From Planctomycetia bacterium (GTDB taxonomy: Bacteria > Planctomycetota > UBA1135 > GCA-002686595): a stretch of 31,216 bases of DNA. The first letter of the stretch is position 1; each line of letters opens with the position of its first letter. Shown here piece by piece: positions 1 to 7,796 of the stretch. The notes beneath the pieces are model-generated. The model was not told the DNA's origin, made no database searches, and saw nothing but the letters and a program-made list of their open reading frames with translations. Made by a program: the position numbers and the translations under genes. The DNA is taken from the NCBI GenBank assembly GCA_005778045.1, contig SXKQ01000038.1, positions 1 through 31,216 on the forward strand, given 5' to 3'.

Positions 1-810
1 ATCACGATCGAGGATCCGATCGAATTCGTGCACCGCCAGCAGCGCTGTCTGATCAATCAGCGCGAGGTCCACCGCCACACGCGGTCGTTCAAGCGCGCTC
101 TGCGTGCTGCGCTGCGCGAAGACCCCGACATCGTGCTAGTCGGCGAGATGCGCGACCTCGAGACGATCGAGATCGCGATCGAGACCGCGGAAACGGGCCA
201 CCTCGTGTTCGGGACGCTGCACACGAATACCGCCCCGTCGACGGTCGATCGCATCATCGACCAGTTCCCTGCGGACCGACAGAACCAGATTCGCACCATG
301 CTCGCGAGCTCGCTCAAGGGCGTGATCGCGCAGACCCTGTGCAAGAAGAAGCCCAAGGGTCGCGCCGCTGCACTCGAGATCCTCGTCGTCAACACCGCCA
401 TCGCGGCCAACATCCGCGAGGGTAAGACGCACGGCATCGTGTCCGCCATGCAGATGGGCGGCAAGCTCGGCATGAGGCTGCTCAACGACTCCCTGCTGGA
501 TCTCGTGCGCGCGGGAACCGTCGAGCCCGGCGAGGCATTCCTCAAGTCGGTCAACAAGGACGACATGCTCGCCAAGCTGCAGTCGATCGGCATGACCTTC
601 GACCCATCGAAGTTCGGCGAGAGCACAGAAGCGCCTGCGGCGATCACTCCCCTGCCTGGCGCCGCGGCCGCTCCCGCGCCGCAGCCGCGCGCCCCGATCC
701 CGCAGCAAGCAGCACCGCAACAGCAGGCGGCGGCGCAGCCCGCTCCGAGCGCGCAGCCCAAGGGCTGGACCGATCCCTTCGAGCAGTTCAAGAAGCAGCG
801 CCCCGGCTAA
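1..810 (+). CDS. pilT: PilT-type type IV pilus retraction ATPase, 3' part
   Basis: This is the C-terminal 269 residues of a hexameric secretion-type ATPase that powers pilus retraction at the inner membrane. The reading frame is open from base 1, so the start and the Walker A region lie outside the window. Visible motifs (codon 1 = base 1) are the Asp box ITIEDPIEF at 1-9, the Walker B region DPDIVLVGEMRD at 41-52, and the His box GHLVFGTLHTN at 66-76. The typical PilT C-terminal region (NIREGKTHGI, GMRLLNDSL) follows. Residues from about 205 to the end form a Pro/Ala/Gln-rich, probably disordered tail that most PilT proteins lack. The motif order and the REGK/H segment fit PilT/PilU better than PilB or GspE. 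It converges with the next gene, with 15 bp between the stop codons. Confidence 0.9.
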   Translation: MTIEDPIEFVHRQQRCLINQREVHRHTRSFKRALRAALREDPDIVLVGEMRDLETIEIAIETAETGHLVFGTLHTNTAPSTVDRIIDQFPADRQNQIRTMLASSLKGVIAQTLCKKKPKGRAAALEILVVNTAIAANIREGKTHGIVSAMQMGGKLGMRLLNDSLLDLVRAGTVEPGEAFLKSVNKDDMLAKLQSIGMTFDPSKFGESTEAPAAITPLPGAAAAPAPQPRAPIPQQAAPQQQAAAQPAPSAQPKGWTDPFEQFKKQRPG

Positions 811-825
811 GGACGCCGAGCGAGC

Positions 826-3075
826 TCAGCGCAGCGTGACCGGCTCGCCCGCCAGCACCGCGCGCTCCGGAATCGCTCCACTCACGGTGCGCCCGCCGAG
901 GCTCGCGGAGAGCCGAGCTGCGCCGAGCACGCCGTTCGCGGTGTCCGTTGCGTACGGCACCGCAAGCCGCGCGACGCCGTCAGCATCCGCCGCCGATCGA
1001 TCGCGCCACTCCAGCTCAGAACCGCCGGGCTGCGAGAGCGCGAGCACGATCTCGAGCAGCTCACCGGGCCTGCCGCGCGCCTCGACGCGGGCGCCTGCCA
1101 CGCGCTCCCACACCCAAGCCGCCGGCGCGAAATCCCGCGGGCCGCGCAAGGCGCGAGCCGGATCACGCAGCGGAGCGATCCACACGAGTCGCAGGTGAGC
1201 CAGCGGCCGTGAGTCCTTCCCGAGGGGCCCGAACACGGCGCCGTCGAACATGGCGCGCGCGCCGAGGGTCAAGAACCATTCGGGGCGCACATTGCCGCCG
1301 CGCTCACTGTCAGGCTCGACGTAGCGCGCGCGACGCGTCGCATCGACTCCATCGAGCAAGGTGTTGAGCGCATTGGGCAAGTCGCTATCGACGAGCGCAT
1401 AGCGCACGCGCAGCTCGTCCATGCGTCGAACGAGCTGCTGCTCGTCCTCCGCGAGCAGCAGCTCGGGCGACGCACGGAAGCCCTCATCGCCCACATAGGA
1501 GCCGAAGTTGGTCGCGAGACTGCCGCGGCTGGCGAGTCGTTCGATCACGTGACCGTGGGACCACAACGCGAGCACGGTCTCACCGGGCGCTCGCTCAGGC
1601 TGCGCGCCGATCCACTCGGCACCCAGCCGCGCGCCGAGCGTCGCGGGGCGCTCGAAGCGCACAGCCTCGCGGCGCAAGGGCCAGCGCTCGACACTGCGTG
1701 CCAGCGCCGGCCAGCACAGTCCCACAGCGACCGCCGCGGGCAAGGCTGCGCGCGCAAGCGCGGGAGCGCGCTCGAAGGCACGCCACTGCGACCATCGTCC
1801 CAGCGCGATGCCGACCGCGACCGAGAGCGGCAGGGCGAGTCCCTCGGCAAACCGCGCTTGCCCCAGCGCCTGCGCTCCGAGCACGAGAGTGGCCACGATC
1901 CATGGCAGCAGATCGAGCCGCCCCTGCCACGTCCACCGAGCGAGAGAGAGGCAGGCAATCGGCAACAAGAACGCCGCAAGACCCAGCATGCGCACGACTG
2001 GCCCCCAGTCCCCTTCGCGGACCAACGCCTGCGACTCGCCGATGCGTGCCATGAACGAGTCGACGCGACTCACCCACTCGAAACCCTCGCGCACTCCGCG
2101 CGCCGGCGCCGCGTCCGACCCGGCGAGGAATGCTAGAGCCGCAAGTGCCGACGCAACCGTCACCCACGGCATCGATCCACGCAGCGCATCGGATGATGGA
2201 CGCAGCGCCAGTGGCGCGAACAGCAGCGCGCTGGCCGCGAGATACGCCGGGTGGAACCAAGAGAGGTTGACCACGATCCACGGATGCGTCGCCAACCATG
2301 GACTCGAGCTTGCGGCCGGCAGGACCACGAGCAGCGCGGCCCCATGGAACGCGACAGCGAGCGCACCGAGACCGGGCAGCGGCTTGCGCGCGTGCACGAA
2401 GAGCAGCACGCCCAGTGTCAGCTGCACGCTCGCCACGAGAATCAGCGCCGCGACCCACGAACCGAGGCCGAGACCGGCGAAAACTCCGGCGAGACCGCCG
2501 AACAGCGCGGCCCGCCGCGGCTGCTGCAGCACGCACTCGCGCAGGCCGAGCGACACGGACGCCAGAACGATCCCGCTCGCGAGCGACACGAAGGCGTGGT
2601 GGTCACCGTTGCCGAGCTTCCCGTACTCGATGGCGGCACCGTTGAGGGCGTGCAGCAGGCCGGCGGCCACGCCGGCGGGCGCTCCCGCGAGCTTCCACGC
2701 GAGCAGCAACGCCAGCAGACTGCCGAGCACGCTGGCGACGCAGGCGGCGCTCGCGACCTTGCGCTCGAGCCACTCCGCGCGTCCGTCACTGGGCGCGAAG
2801 GGCGCGAGCACCGTCGCAAGTAGCCGCGTGTAGTACGGCGGCCAAGGGATGGCCGAGCCCTCGGGCGCGTTGAGGCGCGCGTCAGTCTCCGCAACGGCGC
2901 CTTCCTCCAGCGCGCGCTCAACGCGCCGCACGTGGTACTGGCTGTCGGGATCGGTCGTGAACCAGCTCGCTCGCCCCGGCAACACCACGCGCCGGTTCAA
3001 AGCCTCGCGCGCGAACCAAGCCACGCAAGCGACCAGCGCGATCGAGAGCAGCAGCAGAACGCGCGAACGCGACAT
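826..3075 (-). CDS. STT3/AglB-like oligosaccharyltransferase (GT-C membrane protein)
   Basis: A 749-residue polytopic membrane protein with an N-terminal membrane segment and the pattern of STT3-type oligosaccharyltransferases, which move a lipid-linked glycan onto asparagine outside the membrane. The first acidic motif is DPD at 42-44. The second is GDHH at 157-160, like the Asp-x-His metal site of archaeal AglB. IGESQ around E347 fits the TIxE/SVSE loop. QARFAEGLALP at 406-416 fits the conserved xRFxxYLxxP helix. ALWSHGHVIERLASRG at 503-518 sits where WWDYG and its following segment occur, so the hallmark reads WSHGH (505-509). The C-terminal part is soluble, as in the family. The ATG is preceded by a TAGGGT box rather than a clear Shine-Dalgarno sequence. 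Family assignment is strong; sequon specificity and activity are not known. Confidence 0.8.
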   Translation of the reverse strand: MSRSRVLLLLSIALVACVAWFAREALNRRVVLPGRASWFTTDPDSQYHVRRVERALEEGAVAETDARLNAPEGSAIPWPPYYTRLLATVLAPFAPSDGRAEWLERKVASAACVASVLGSLLALLLAWKLAGAPAGVAAGLLHALNGAAIEYGKLGNGDHHAFVSLASGIVLASVSLGLRECVLQQPRRAALFGGLAGVFAGLGLGSWVAALILVASVQLTLGVLLFVHARKPLPGLGALAVAFHGAALLVVLPAASSSPWLATHPWIVVNLSWFHPAYLAASALLFAPLALRPSSDALRGSMPWVTVASALAALAFLAGSDAAPARGVREGFEWVSRVDSFMARIGESQALVREGDWGPVVRMLGLAAFLLPIACLSLARWTWQGRLDLLPWIVATLVLGAQALGQARFAEGLALPLSVAVGIALGRWSQWRAFERAPALARAALPAAVAVGLCWPALARSVERWPLRREAVRFERPATLGARLGAEWIGAQPERAPGETVLALWSHGHVIERLASRGSLATNFGSYVGDEGFRASPELLLAEDEQQLVRRMDELRVRYALVDSDLPNALNTLLDGVDATRRARYVEPDSERGGNVRPEWFLTLGARAMFDGAVFGPLGKDSRPLAHLRLVWIAPLRDPARALRGPRDFAPAAWVWERVAGARVEARGRPGELLEIVLALSQPGGSELEWRDRSAADADGVARLAVPYATDTANGVLGAARLSASLGGRTVSGAIPERAVLAGEPVTLR

Positions 3076-3083
3076 AATCCCCT

Positions 3084-3089
3084 ACCCTA
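3084..3089 (-). promoter_or_regulatory. -10-like box TAGGGT before the STT3-like gene
   Basis: On the minus strand TAGGGT lies 8 nt before the ATG at 3075. A transcript from it would start at or next to the start codon. No convincing -35 element was seen. It belongs to a set of similar boxes in this window. Confidence 0.35.
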
Positions 3090-3150
3090 CCGAACGTCCG
3101 CGGCCGATCCAGCGCCAGCGAGACGGCCAGCCGTCCACGGAGAAGGCCTC

Positions 3151-3167
3151 CCGTCCCGAAGGGACGG
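3151..3167. terminator. Short perfect hairpin between the STT3-like and YihY-like genes
   Basis: CCGTCCC and GGGACGG form a 7-bp perfect stem with a 3-nt loop. It lies about 140 nt after the minus-strand stop at 3305 and upstream of the gene starting at 3075. There is no T-run, so termination is only a possibility. The rest of the 3090-3304 gap shows no open frame with protein-like features; it has only an imperfect repeat of CGAAGCCGC near 3250-3285. Confidence 0.3.
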
Positions 3168-3304
3168 CGATCATGGCCGAGGCCGGCAACGCGCCGGAGA
3201 CTCGATCGCGGCCGTCGCTCTGGAAACTGCGCACCGTCCGACGAGCGTGACGAAGCCGCGGCGCAGAGCGCGAAGCCGCAGCTGAGTGCCCGTTCAACAG
3301 CTTG

Positions 3305-4840
3305 CTAGGTCGCGGGCCGAGGCGCCGGAACCGCTTCGGACGAGGCCCCCTCGCGCACGGCGCGCTCCACGAGCTCGCGCATGGTGCGATTGTGGACGGA
3401 CGAGCGACCTTCGGCGTCGAGCGCGCGCAGGGCGCGATCGGCGAGCGCGTCGAGAGACAGCAGGCTGCCCTGCTCCGGCGCACGTACTTCCCCACGCACT
3501 GCGAGCAGCACGTCGCTGATGCGGATCGTGGCCGGGTCTCGCGAGGGCTGCCAGCCCTGGGGCTGGCCTGGCTCGGCGTGCTCGATGGCCGCGACGAGCC
3601 CGCACTCGCGGAGATCCGAGAGCAGGCGCTCGACGGTGCTGCTCGCGACACCTACCCGCCGCGTCAGCTCGGGCACGCTCGGTGCGGGCTGTCCAGCGAG
3701 GAAAGTCTCGGAGAGACGCGCCATCAGCCGTACGGCGACATGCTCGGCGTGAGCTGCGCCGATGCGCGTGCCGGTACCGATGCCTTGGTACTCGTAGTGC
3801 TTCTCGAACGCGTAGGAGAGCTCCGCACCTGCGAGCACGATCACCCACGAGAGCTGGACCCACACTAGGAAGATCGGGATCGCCGCAAAGCCCGCGTAGA
3901 TGGCGTTGTACTTCGCGACGCCGATCTGGAATGCGATGTGGGCGAACAGCGCGGTTTCCCACGCGGCCGCGGCGAACAGTCCGCCGACCAGCGCGGCGGC
4001 TACACGCCCACGGCGGTTGGGCATCACGAGATACAGCAGCGTGAAGGCGAACCAGCCAACGAGCACCGGCGCGAGCTTGATGAGCGTCTGCAGCACCGCG
4101 CCCAGCGCGAGCTTGTCCTCCAGAAACTCGATCACGCCCGCGTTCTGCACGGCCGTCGTGACGCCGATCGCGACCACGAGGAAGATGGGCGCGATCACGA
4201 CCATCGTCAGGTAGTCGGACAGCTTGCGGACGATGGTGCGCGGCTTGCGCACGCTCCAGATCTGGTTGAAGGACGCCTCCACGCTCGATAGCAGGCGGTG
4301 CACAGCGAGCAGCAGCACGATCAGGCCGATCGCGCCAAGCCCCTTCACGTCCGTGCCATCGACCATGTCGAGCACGTTGTTGAACACGCCGCGCAGGTGC
4401 GAAAGGCCCTGCTCCGGCGCGGAGTCCACCACGAGCAGCGGCGCCGCTGCGGGCTCGAGCAACGGCGAGGGCTCCTCCGCGGCCGCGCCGAAGAGCGTGT
4501 CGAGATACGGCTCGATGCGCTCGCGGCGCAGGCCTTCGTAGAAGCCGAGCCCCTTCAGGATCGCGAACGAGAAGGCGAGCATCGGCACGAGCGACAGCAC
4601 GGTCGTGTACGTGAGCGCCATCGCGCGCAGCATGCAGTTGTCGCCAACGAAACCGACCGTGGCGAGGAACAGGACCCGGCAGCACTTGTAGCCGATGCGC
4701 CGCGCGCGCCCGAGTTCGTCGAGCGGCGTGTCCCAGATCGTCTCTGTGAAGAAGCGCAGCACGCGTCCCTGCGGCCCCTTGTTGAGAAGCGGCAGGCGCG
4801 CGAGCTTGTCCGGCAGGGCGTGCTTTCCTTGGCTTTCCAT
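3305..4840 (-). CDS. YihY/ribonuclease BN-like membrane protein with C-terminal winged helix
   Basis: A 511-residue protein of the YihY/UPF0761 ("ribonuclease BN") family, whose molecular role is unsettled. Residues about 55-345 hold the multi-pass core: MALTYTTVLSLVPMLAF at 74-90, a long loop at 105-160, and the diagnostic stretch WETALFAHIAFQIGVAKYN at 294-312 followed by GFAAIPIFLVWVQLSWVIVLAGAEL (317-341). After the last membrane segment, about 366-445 looks like a winged helix-turn-helix, with SVPELTRRVGVASSTVERLL as the recognition unit, and a charged tail follows. The ATG at 4840 is chosen because GGAAAG precedes it and because the longer form would overlap the upstream gene. It lies 17 bp after that gene's stop, so the two are probably co-transcribed. 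Confidence 0.8.
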   Translation of the reverse strand: MESQGKHALPDKLARLPLLNKGPQGRVLRFFTETIWDTPLDELGRARRIGYKCCRVLFLATVGFVGDNCMLRAMALTYTTVLSLVPMLAFSFAILKGLGFYEGLRRERIEPYLDTLFGAAAEEPSPLLEPAAAPLLVVDSAPEQGLSHLRGVFNNVLDMVDGTDVKGLGAIGLIVLLLAVHRLLSSVEASFNQIWSVRKPRTIVRKLSDYLTMVVIAPIFLVVAIGVTTAVQNAGVIEFLEDKLALGAVLQTLIKLAPVLVGWFAFTLLYLVMPNRRGRVAAALVGGLFAAAAWETALFAHIAFQIGVAKYNAIYAGFAAIPIFLVWVQLSWVIVLAGAELSYAFEKHYEYQGIGTGTRIGAAHAEHVAVRLMARLSETFLAGQPAPSVPELTRRVGVASSTVERLLSDLRECGLVAAIEHAEPGQPQGWQPSRDPATIRISDVLLAVRGEVRAPEQGSLLSLDALADRALRALDAEGRSSVHNRTMRELVERAVREGASSEAVPAPRPAT

Positions 4841-4857
4841 GGTGTTTCTTTCCGCGC

Positions 4858-6048
4858 TCACTTCGGCTTGGGGAGCAGCACGTAGGTCGTGCCACCGCGC
4901 GCCATCCACACGCGCTCGAGGTCGGTCCGGCTGTACGTGCGCGCTCCCTCCGCCGCATCCGACACGGCCGGATCGTTGACGTGCACGCCGCCCTTGCCAT
5001 CGAAACCCGTGAGCACGAGCAGGTGCCCCGCCGTGGACTCGTAGGGCGCGCCCGCGAGCTCGCCCTGCTTGGCCGCGATCGAGATCACGAGTGGCTGACC
5101 GGACGCGATGGACTCCTCCACGGACTTCCAGTCGCCGAAGCGCGCGAGATAGCCGGGCACACCGAGCTCGTAGGCTCCCTGAACCGCGCGCGTCCAGTTG
5201 CCGTAAATATCGTGGCGCCTGTCGAACAAGAGGTCCGCCACCTGCTGCGTCGACTTCGCCGCACCGCGGTGCTCGAGCAGCATCGCCACCGAAGTCGGCG
5301 AGCAGATGCGACCGGCGATCTCGGGCTTCTCGGTTTTCTGGCTGCGGAAAGGCACTTCAATGCGACGCTCGAGCGCCGGAGCGTGCGCCGGGATCGGACC
5401 ATCGACGCGACGGCTGAAGCACAGCGAGACGCTGCGCAGGAGCACCGGACGCGACTTGGCGGGCTCGGCCGTGGTCGTGCGCACGCGGTACTGCGCGCGT
5501 CCCCACGCACGCGTCGACACGAAGAAGTCGACGTCGACCTTGCCGCCCTCGAACTCGGTGCGCAGCGGAGCGCTAGCGTCCACCTTCGGGCCACCGGGAT
5601 CATCCTTGCGCAGGTAGAGCGACGGCGGCGTGACCGTGCCCCAGTCTCCGACGTAGAGCCACGGCGACCAGGGCGTCTTGCCGCTCTCGCGTACGCGCAG
5701 TTCGAGGCACATGCCCGTGCCCTCGGGCACGCTCGCGTTCCACGACACGAGCGCCTCCTCGAAGCCGCCCGTGACGTACAGCTCAGCCGATTCGTAAAAC
5801 CCGTCGAGCCAGCCCGCGAGGTTGGCGGGATCCTGGGCCCACAGCTGGTCGATCTGCTCCGCGCTGCCGGGGCTCGCCCCGGTGTTCAGCCGCACCGGTG
5901 CATCGGCGTTGAGCTCCGCCCGATAGGCGCTGGCCATTCCGCCGGCGAAGAAATCGTCGAAGGACTGGTGACGAACGAGCACGTGCTCCCAATGGCGGGG
6001 CGCGGATTCCTGCATGGCCGAGAGAGTGAGCAACGCGAGAGCGAGCAT
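4858..6048 (-). CDS. Exported C39-like cysteine peptidase
   Basis: A 396-residue protein with a short hydrophobic leader (LALALLTLS) that is probably exported. Residues about 20-230 form a beta-rich N-terminal region (SWNASVPEGTGMCLELRVR, WSPWLYVGDWG) like the non-catalytic part of this peptidase type. The C-terminal part is a papain-like C39_2 fold: the candidate nucleophile C249 lies in RICSPTSVAMLLEHRG, the His is in GHLLVLTGF (H342), and the Asp is in VHVNDPA (D359). This triad order fits C39-like peptidases that cleave peptides or bacteriocin leaders, but no ABC transporter is nearby and the substrate is unknown. GAAAGG precedes the ATG. The upstream gap at 6049-6154 (106 bp) follows the His-rich miniprotein on the same strand. 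Confidence 0.75.
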   Translation of the reverse strand: MLALALLTLSAMQESAPRHWEHVLVRHQSFDDFFAGGMASAYRAELNADAPVRLNTGASPGSAEQIDQLWAQDPANLAGWLDGFYESAELYVTGGFEEALVSWNASVPEGTGMCLELRVRESGKTPWSPWLYVGDWGTVTPPSLYLRKDDPGGPKVDASAPLRTEFEGGKVDVDFFVSTRAWGRAQYRVRTTTAEPAKSRPVLLRSVSLCFSRRVDGPIPAHAPALERRIEVPFRSQKTEKPEIAGRICSPTSVAMLLEHRGAAKSTQQVADLLFDRRHDIYGNWTRAVQGAYELGVPGYLARFGDWKSVEESIASGQPLVISIAAKQGELAGAPYESTAGHLLVLTGFDGKGGVHVNDPAVSDAAEGARTYSRTDLERVWMARGGTTYVLLPKPK

Positions 6049-6154
6049 CGGAGGCCTTTCGGGCGCACTGCTGTCAGCGCGCGAGGTTCAGTATCCTCGA
6101 CTTCGGCGACGCGGGTTGTCGAGGGGCAGTTCTGCGGAAACTCCTCGCAGCGCC

Positions 6155-6409
6155 TCAGTCGCTCGTCCATATCTGCAGGGCGATGCCGGCGAGGACGAGA
6201 ACGAGGCCGGCGGCGAGCAGCCACCCACCCAGCCGACTGCGGCGCTCCTTGGGCTGCCAAACGTAGGGGTCCCCATGCCCATGGCCCGCGCCGTGGGGCT
6301 GTCCGTGATCGTGCCCGTGCCCGTGATCGTGCCCGTGCCCGTGATCGTGCCCGTGCCCGTGATCGTGTCCGGAGCCATGGTCGTGACCGTGGGAATCGCC
6401 CGTCGGCAT
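6155..6409 (-). CDS. His-rich single-pass membrane miniprotein
   Basis: An 84-residue protein. Residues 7-46 are almost only His, Gly and Asp in a repeated HGHDHG pattern; a short basic linker (WQPKERRSRL) and one hydrophobic helix at about 61-80 (GGWLLAAGLVLVLAGIALQI) end the protein. It looks like a tail-anchored protein with its His-rich part in the cytoplasm, and it should bind divalent metals such as nickel, zinc or cobalt by composition. The start ATG has AGGA just upstream and lies 14 bp after the moaB stop, so it is likely part of that operon. The His-rich DNA contains a tandem repeat, so copy number may vary between strains. No known family could be assigned; a metal store or chaperone is inference. 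Confidence 0.65.
   Translation of the reverse strand: MPTGDSHGHDHGSGHDHGHGHDHGHGHDHGHGHDHGQPHGAGHGHGDPYVWQPKERRSRLGGWLLAAGLVLVLAGIALQIWTSD
6305..6367. repeat. 18-bp tandem repeat inside the His-rich gene
   Basis: About 3.5 near-identical copies of GTGATCGTGCCCGTGCCC (plus strand): 6305-6322, 6323-6340, 6341-6358 and a partial copy to 6367. The minus strand encodes the HGHDHG repeats in the coding frame, and the period is six codons, so length changes by unit would keep the frame. Confidence 0.9.
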
Positions 6410-6423
6410 GGTTCCTGTACCTT

Positions 6424-6942
6424 TCAGGGCCGCGGTGCGGGCCCGCGCGCCTGCGCCACGAGGTGCCCCGCTTCCTTGAGAACGATCTCGTCCATGGCGA
6501 GGCGCAGGGCCTTGGGGGAGCCCGGCAGCGCCAGCACGACCTTGCCGCCGAGCAGGCCGCCGAGGGCCCGCGAGAGGATCGTCGCCGCGCCGATCTCGCG
6601 GTAACTGAGCCAGCGGAACAGCTCGCCAAACCCGGGGATCTCGCTGTCGAGCACTCCGCGCAGGGTGTCGTACGTCACGTCGCGCGGCGCGATGCCGGTC
6701 CCGCCCGTGCACAGCACGAGATCGACGTCGGCCTGCGCCACCGCGCGCCGCACCGCGGCCGCGATCTCGTCGCGCTCGTCCTTCACGATCTCGCGCAATG
6801 TGACCACGTGCCCAACACCCTGCACGCTCTCCACGAGAAACGGACCGCCGCGATCCGTGCTGGCGTCGCGCGTGTCGCTGATCGTGATCACCGCGAAGCG
6901 CAGCTGCGCGGGCGCGGAGTGCTTGTGCAGTTCGAGGCTCAC
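6424..6942 (-). CDS. moaB: MoaB/MogA-family molybdenum cofactor protein
   Basis: A 172-residue cytoplasmic protein of the MoaB/MogA family. These proteins adenylylate molybdopterin before metal insertion or are close relatives of that enzyme. The signature LCTGGTGIAPRDVTYDT (78-94), with TGGTG at 79-83, is the nucleotide/molybdopterin binding loop. AVITISDTRD near the N-terminus, GFGELFRWLSYREIG and ALPGSPKALRLAMDE are further conserved blocks. It starts at GTG 6942, overlapping the upstream BtpA-like stop as GTGA; this translational coupling decides the start. Residues 1-15 before the first strand are non-conserved. No other molybdenum cofactor genes are in the window, so its partners must be encoded elsewhere. 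Confidence 0.88.
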   Translation of the reverse strand: MSLELHKHSAPAQLRFAVITISDTRDASTDRGGPFLVESVQGVGHVVTLREIVKDERDEIAAAVRRAVAQADVDLVLCTGGTGIAPRDVTYDTLRGVLDSEIPGFGELFRWLSYREIGAATILSRALGGLLGGKVVLALPGSPKALRLAMDEIVLKEAGHLVAQARGPAPRP

Positions 6943-7745
6943 GTCGTCGTCTCGAGGGAGTCGAGCAGCCGCCGCAGGCGCTCGACACGCGCGACTTCCA
7001 CCGGCTCGTCGACCGCGCCGTTGCGCTTGAGCGAGGTTCCCACGATGGCTCCGCTCGCATACTGGAACAGTTGCGCGACATTCTTCTCGGTCAGGCCCGA
7101 ACCGATCAGGACCGGAGCGTTGCCGACCGCGCGCCGCACAGCGGCCACGCGCTCCGCATCCGGCGCCGAGCCCGTCCCGGAGCCGCTGACCACGAGCGCG
7201 TCGGCGAGCCCGCGGTGCAGCGTGTCCGCCGCCGCCGTCTCGATCGAGCCGCCGCCGAGCGGCATGGCGTGCTTGACGTGCACGTCGCACAGAAGCGCGA
7301 CGCCCGGACAGAGCCGCGAGCGCTCGCGCACGGTCTCCGCCGCCCGGCCCTCGATCACACCCTGATCCGTCACGGCCGCGCCCGAGTGCACGTTGATGCG
7401 CACGAAGCGCGCGCCGGTCGCCGCGCACAGCCCGAGCGCCGCGCGCGCATCGTTGCGCAGCACGTTCACGCCGACCGGAGCGCCCCCGGCGACCTCGATC
7501 ACGGCCTGCAGCGCGAGCGCCATGGTCGCGATCGTCTCGGGCGGCACGCTGGTGGCGAAGAACGGCACGTCGCCGAAGTTCTCGACGATCAGGGCGTCGC
7601 AACCACCGCCGACGAGCGCCATCGCGTCATCCCCGGCACGGCGCAGGATGGCGCGGCGGTCTCCGAGGAAGCGCGGCGAGCCGGGCGAGGCGATCAAGTG
7701 CACGACCCCGACGAGGAGTCGCTTGGAGCGCAGGAGCTTGTTCAT
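6939..7745 (-). CDS. BtpA/SgcQ-family TIM-barrel protein
   Basis: A 268-residue protein with the alternating beta/alpha pattern of a TIM barrel. It matches the BtpA family, named after a cyanobacterial photosystem I biogenesis factor but widespread in non-photosynthetic bacteria where its enzymatic role is not settled. Typical blocks are GVVHLIASPGSPR near the N-terminus, GGCDALIVENFGDVPFF, PVGVNVLRNDARAALG, FVRINVHSGAAVTDQG, and ADALVVSGSGTGSAPD followed by APVLIGSGLTEKNV. There is no signal peptide. The ATG at 7745 follows a TACCCT box by 10 nt and no clear Shine-Dalgarno sequence is seen. The stop overlaps the moaB start by 4 bp, so the two proteins are probably made together. Confidence 0.8.
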   Translation of the reverse strand: MNKLLRSKRLLVGVVHLIASPGSPRFLGDRRAILRRAGDDAMALVGGGCDALIVENFGDVPFFATSVPPETIATMALALQAVIEVAGGAPVGVNVLRNDARAALGLCAATGARFVRINVHSGAAVTDQGVIEGRAAETVRERSRLCPGVALLCDVHVKHAMPLGGGSIETAAADTLHRGLADALVVSGSGTGSAPDAERVAAVRRAVGNAPVLIGSGLTEKNVAQLFQYASGAIVGTSLKRNGAVDEPVEVARVERLRRLLDSLETTT

Positions 7746-7755
7746 GGCGGTACAG

Positions 7756-7761
7756 AGGGTA
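7756..7761 (-). promoter_or_regulatory. -10-like box TACCCT before the BtpA-like gene
   Basis: TACCCT on the minus strand ends 10 nt before the ATG at 7745. Transcription from it would give a leader of only a few bases. It would drive the btpA-like, moaB and His-rich genes. No good -35 was seen. Confidence 0.35.
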
Positions 7762-7796
7762 ACGCGCGCCGCCCGCGCTGTCCCTGCCCCCGCTGC

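Noticed and set aside
3151..3167. Hairpin as a confident intrinsic terminator
   Set aside because: There is no T-run and it lies 140 nt from the stop; it is kept only as a low-confidence feature.
4841..4909. Start of the YihY-like protein at 4909
   Set aside because: It would overlap the upstream stop at 4858 and has no ribosome site, while ATG 4840 has GGAAAG.
6305..6367. Short tandem repeats as a CRISPR array
   Set aside because: The 18-bp units are adjacent with no unique spacers, and they encode HGHDHG in frame.
4981..7365. Long plus-strand frame opposite the peptidase and moaB genes
   Set aside because: No recognisable motif, biased composition, and the opposite strand has clear C39, MoaB and BtpA proteins.
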